Origin: Edwardsiella hoshinae NBRC 105699 = ATCC 33379
GTDB taxonomy: Bacteria > Pseudomonadota > Gammaproteobacteria > Enterobacterales > Enterobacteriaceae
Assembly: GCF_000474215.1 (NCBI RefSeq)
Contig: NZ_BAUC01000029.1
Span: 1-56,607 of the forward strand
Direction of reading: 5' to 3'
Length of the DNA: 56,607 bases
The notes under the pieces were generated by a model. That model saw only the letters and a list, made by a program, of their open reading frames with translations. It was not told where the DNA came from and searched no databases. Positions within the stretch are counted from its first letter, which is position 1. Every line of letters begins with the position of its first letter. Positions 55,956-56,607 of the stretch are shown piece after piece. A program made the position numbers and the translations under genes.

Positions 55956-56607
55956 TCAGAACAGGTTCGCCAGATCGTGGGTATACGCCTGTACCACCCG
56001 CTGCCCGGCCTGTTTGATCTGGCCGATTAACTGCACCAACTTGCTGGCGTAGTGTGGGTCGCTAGCATACCCGGCGCGTTGTAGGGCGTGAGCCGCCTGC
56101 TCCGGCGTATCGGCATTGACTACCGCGGCATAGCGCGGATTGCTGGTCAGCAAACCGATATAATCGTTGATCGCCTCAAAGTAGGAGCCGTACACCCGGA
56201 AGCGGGCACGCGTTTTCACTGCCACGCCGTTCTCATACTCGGTGGTGGTGACGTCGGTCGTCGGGCCATTCCAGTTCTTACCGGCTTTGATGCCGAACAG
56301 GTTATAGCTACGGCCCCCCTGTGCTGTCGGGATCTCACGTTGCCCCCACCCCGACTCCAACGCCGCTTGCGCCATGATCAGTTGATGCGGGATCCCGCTC
56401 CGCTGGCTGGCCAGTTGCGCTGGCAGGCTCAATTGCGCCATAAACTCACCGTTACTGTTAGGCTGTGGCAGCGGCGACCCCATCTGCGGAATACGCGGCA
56501 TGGCGCGGCGCATCACCTGCGCCAACGCCGCTACCGGCATGCTGTTGATGGTTTCGCCATCCAACGCTAGCGGTGCCACCCCGACACTGGCGGGGATCGC
56601 CGGCTGA
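55956..56607 (-). CDS. flgJ: FlgJ peptidoglycan hydrolase, partial (3' part)
   Basis: The reading frame enters from the right edge and is open to the end of the window, so the N-terminal rod-capping domain and the start codon are outside; about 216 residues of roughly 310 are present. The C-terminal muramidase (glucosaminidase-type) domain spans from about SLPAQLASQRSGIPHQLIMAQAALESGWGQ (catalytic Glu in ALESGWG) to the end, with NLFGIKAG and YGSYFEAINDYIGLL. It cuts peptidoglycan to let the flagellar rod pass. flgK follows in the same direction. Confidence 0.94.
   Translation of the reverse strand, partial: QPAIPASVGVAPLALDGETINSMPVAALAQVMRRAMPRIPQMGSPLPQPNSNGEFMAQLSLPAQLASQRSGIPHQLIMAQAALESGWGQREIPTAQGGRSYNLFGIKAGKNWNGPTTDVTTTEYENGVAVKTRARFRVYGSYFEAINDYIGLLTSNPRYAAVVNADTPEQAAHALQRAGYASDPHYASKLVQLIGQIKQAGQRVVQAYTHDLANLF

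Overview
The window is a stretch of enterobacterial chromosome. Protein identities, and a gene order that closely follows the Escherichia coli segment from serT/yccA through ompA, fabA, pqiABC and pyrD and then pepN-pncB-asnS-ompF-aspC and a flagellar gene block, place it in the Enterobacterales. The GC-rich core genes, the mix of conserved core and fish/animal-pathogen style accessory genes, and the replacement of ycbX by other genes suggest Edwardsiella or a close relative (Hafniaceae). That genus assignment is inference from memory, not from a search.

Layout. 1-1432 is a heptanucleotide tandem repeat followed by AT-richer DNA with no recognisable gene. 1433-2722 is an orphan organophosphate:phosphate antiporter-family transporter. 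3301-31896 is core genome: tRNA-Ser(UGA), yccA, tusE, acyP, rlmI, hspQ, yccU, yccT-like, mgsA, helD, yccF, yccS, tfoX/sxy, sulA, ompA, matP, lonH (ycbZ), fabA, rmf, pqiABC, uup, rlmL, a K+ channel-like gene, ymgG-ymgD, zapC and pyrD. Several regulatory sites match known E. coli sites: a CpxR box (yccA), a sigma-32 promoter (hspQ), a LexA box (sulA), a CRP-like palindrome (ompA) and a FabR operator (fabA).

32212-39303 is an accessory island, all on the minus strand: a secreted sialidase with a C-terminal autotransporter barrel, and upstream of it a compact, AT-rich operon of nucleoside hydrolase, ECF S component, EcfT, two ECF ATPases and a YczE-like membrane protein. The operon reads as a complete uptake-and-cleavage module and is the most interesting part of the window. 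It is followed by about 0.9 kb of AT-rich, apparently decayed DNA, a DcuC-type C4-dicarboxylate transporter and a VOC-family protein.

42511-56607 returns to core genome: pepN, divergent pncB, asnS, an OmpF-type porin with a conserved leader, and aspC. These are followed by an accessory pair (RclC-like DUF417 membrane protein plus a Tat-exported isochorismatase-family hydrolase), then flgL, flgK behind a clear sigma-28 promoter, and the 3' part of flgJ, which runs off the window.
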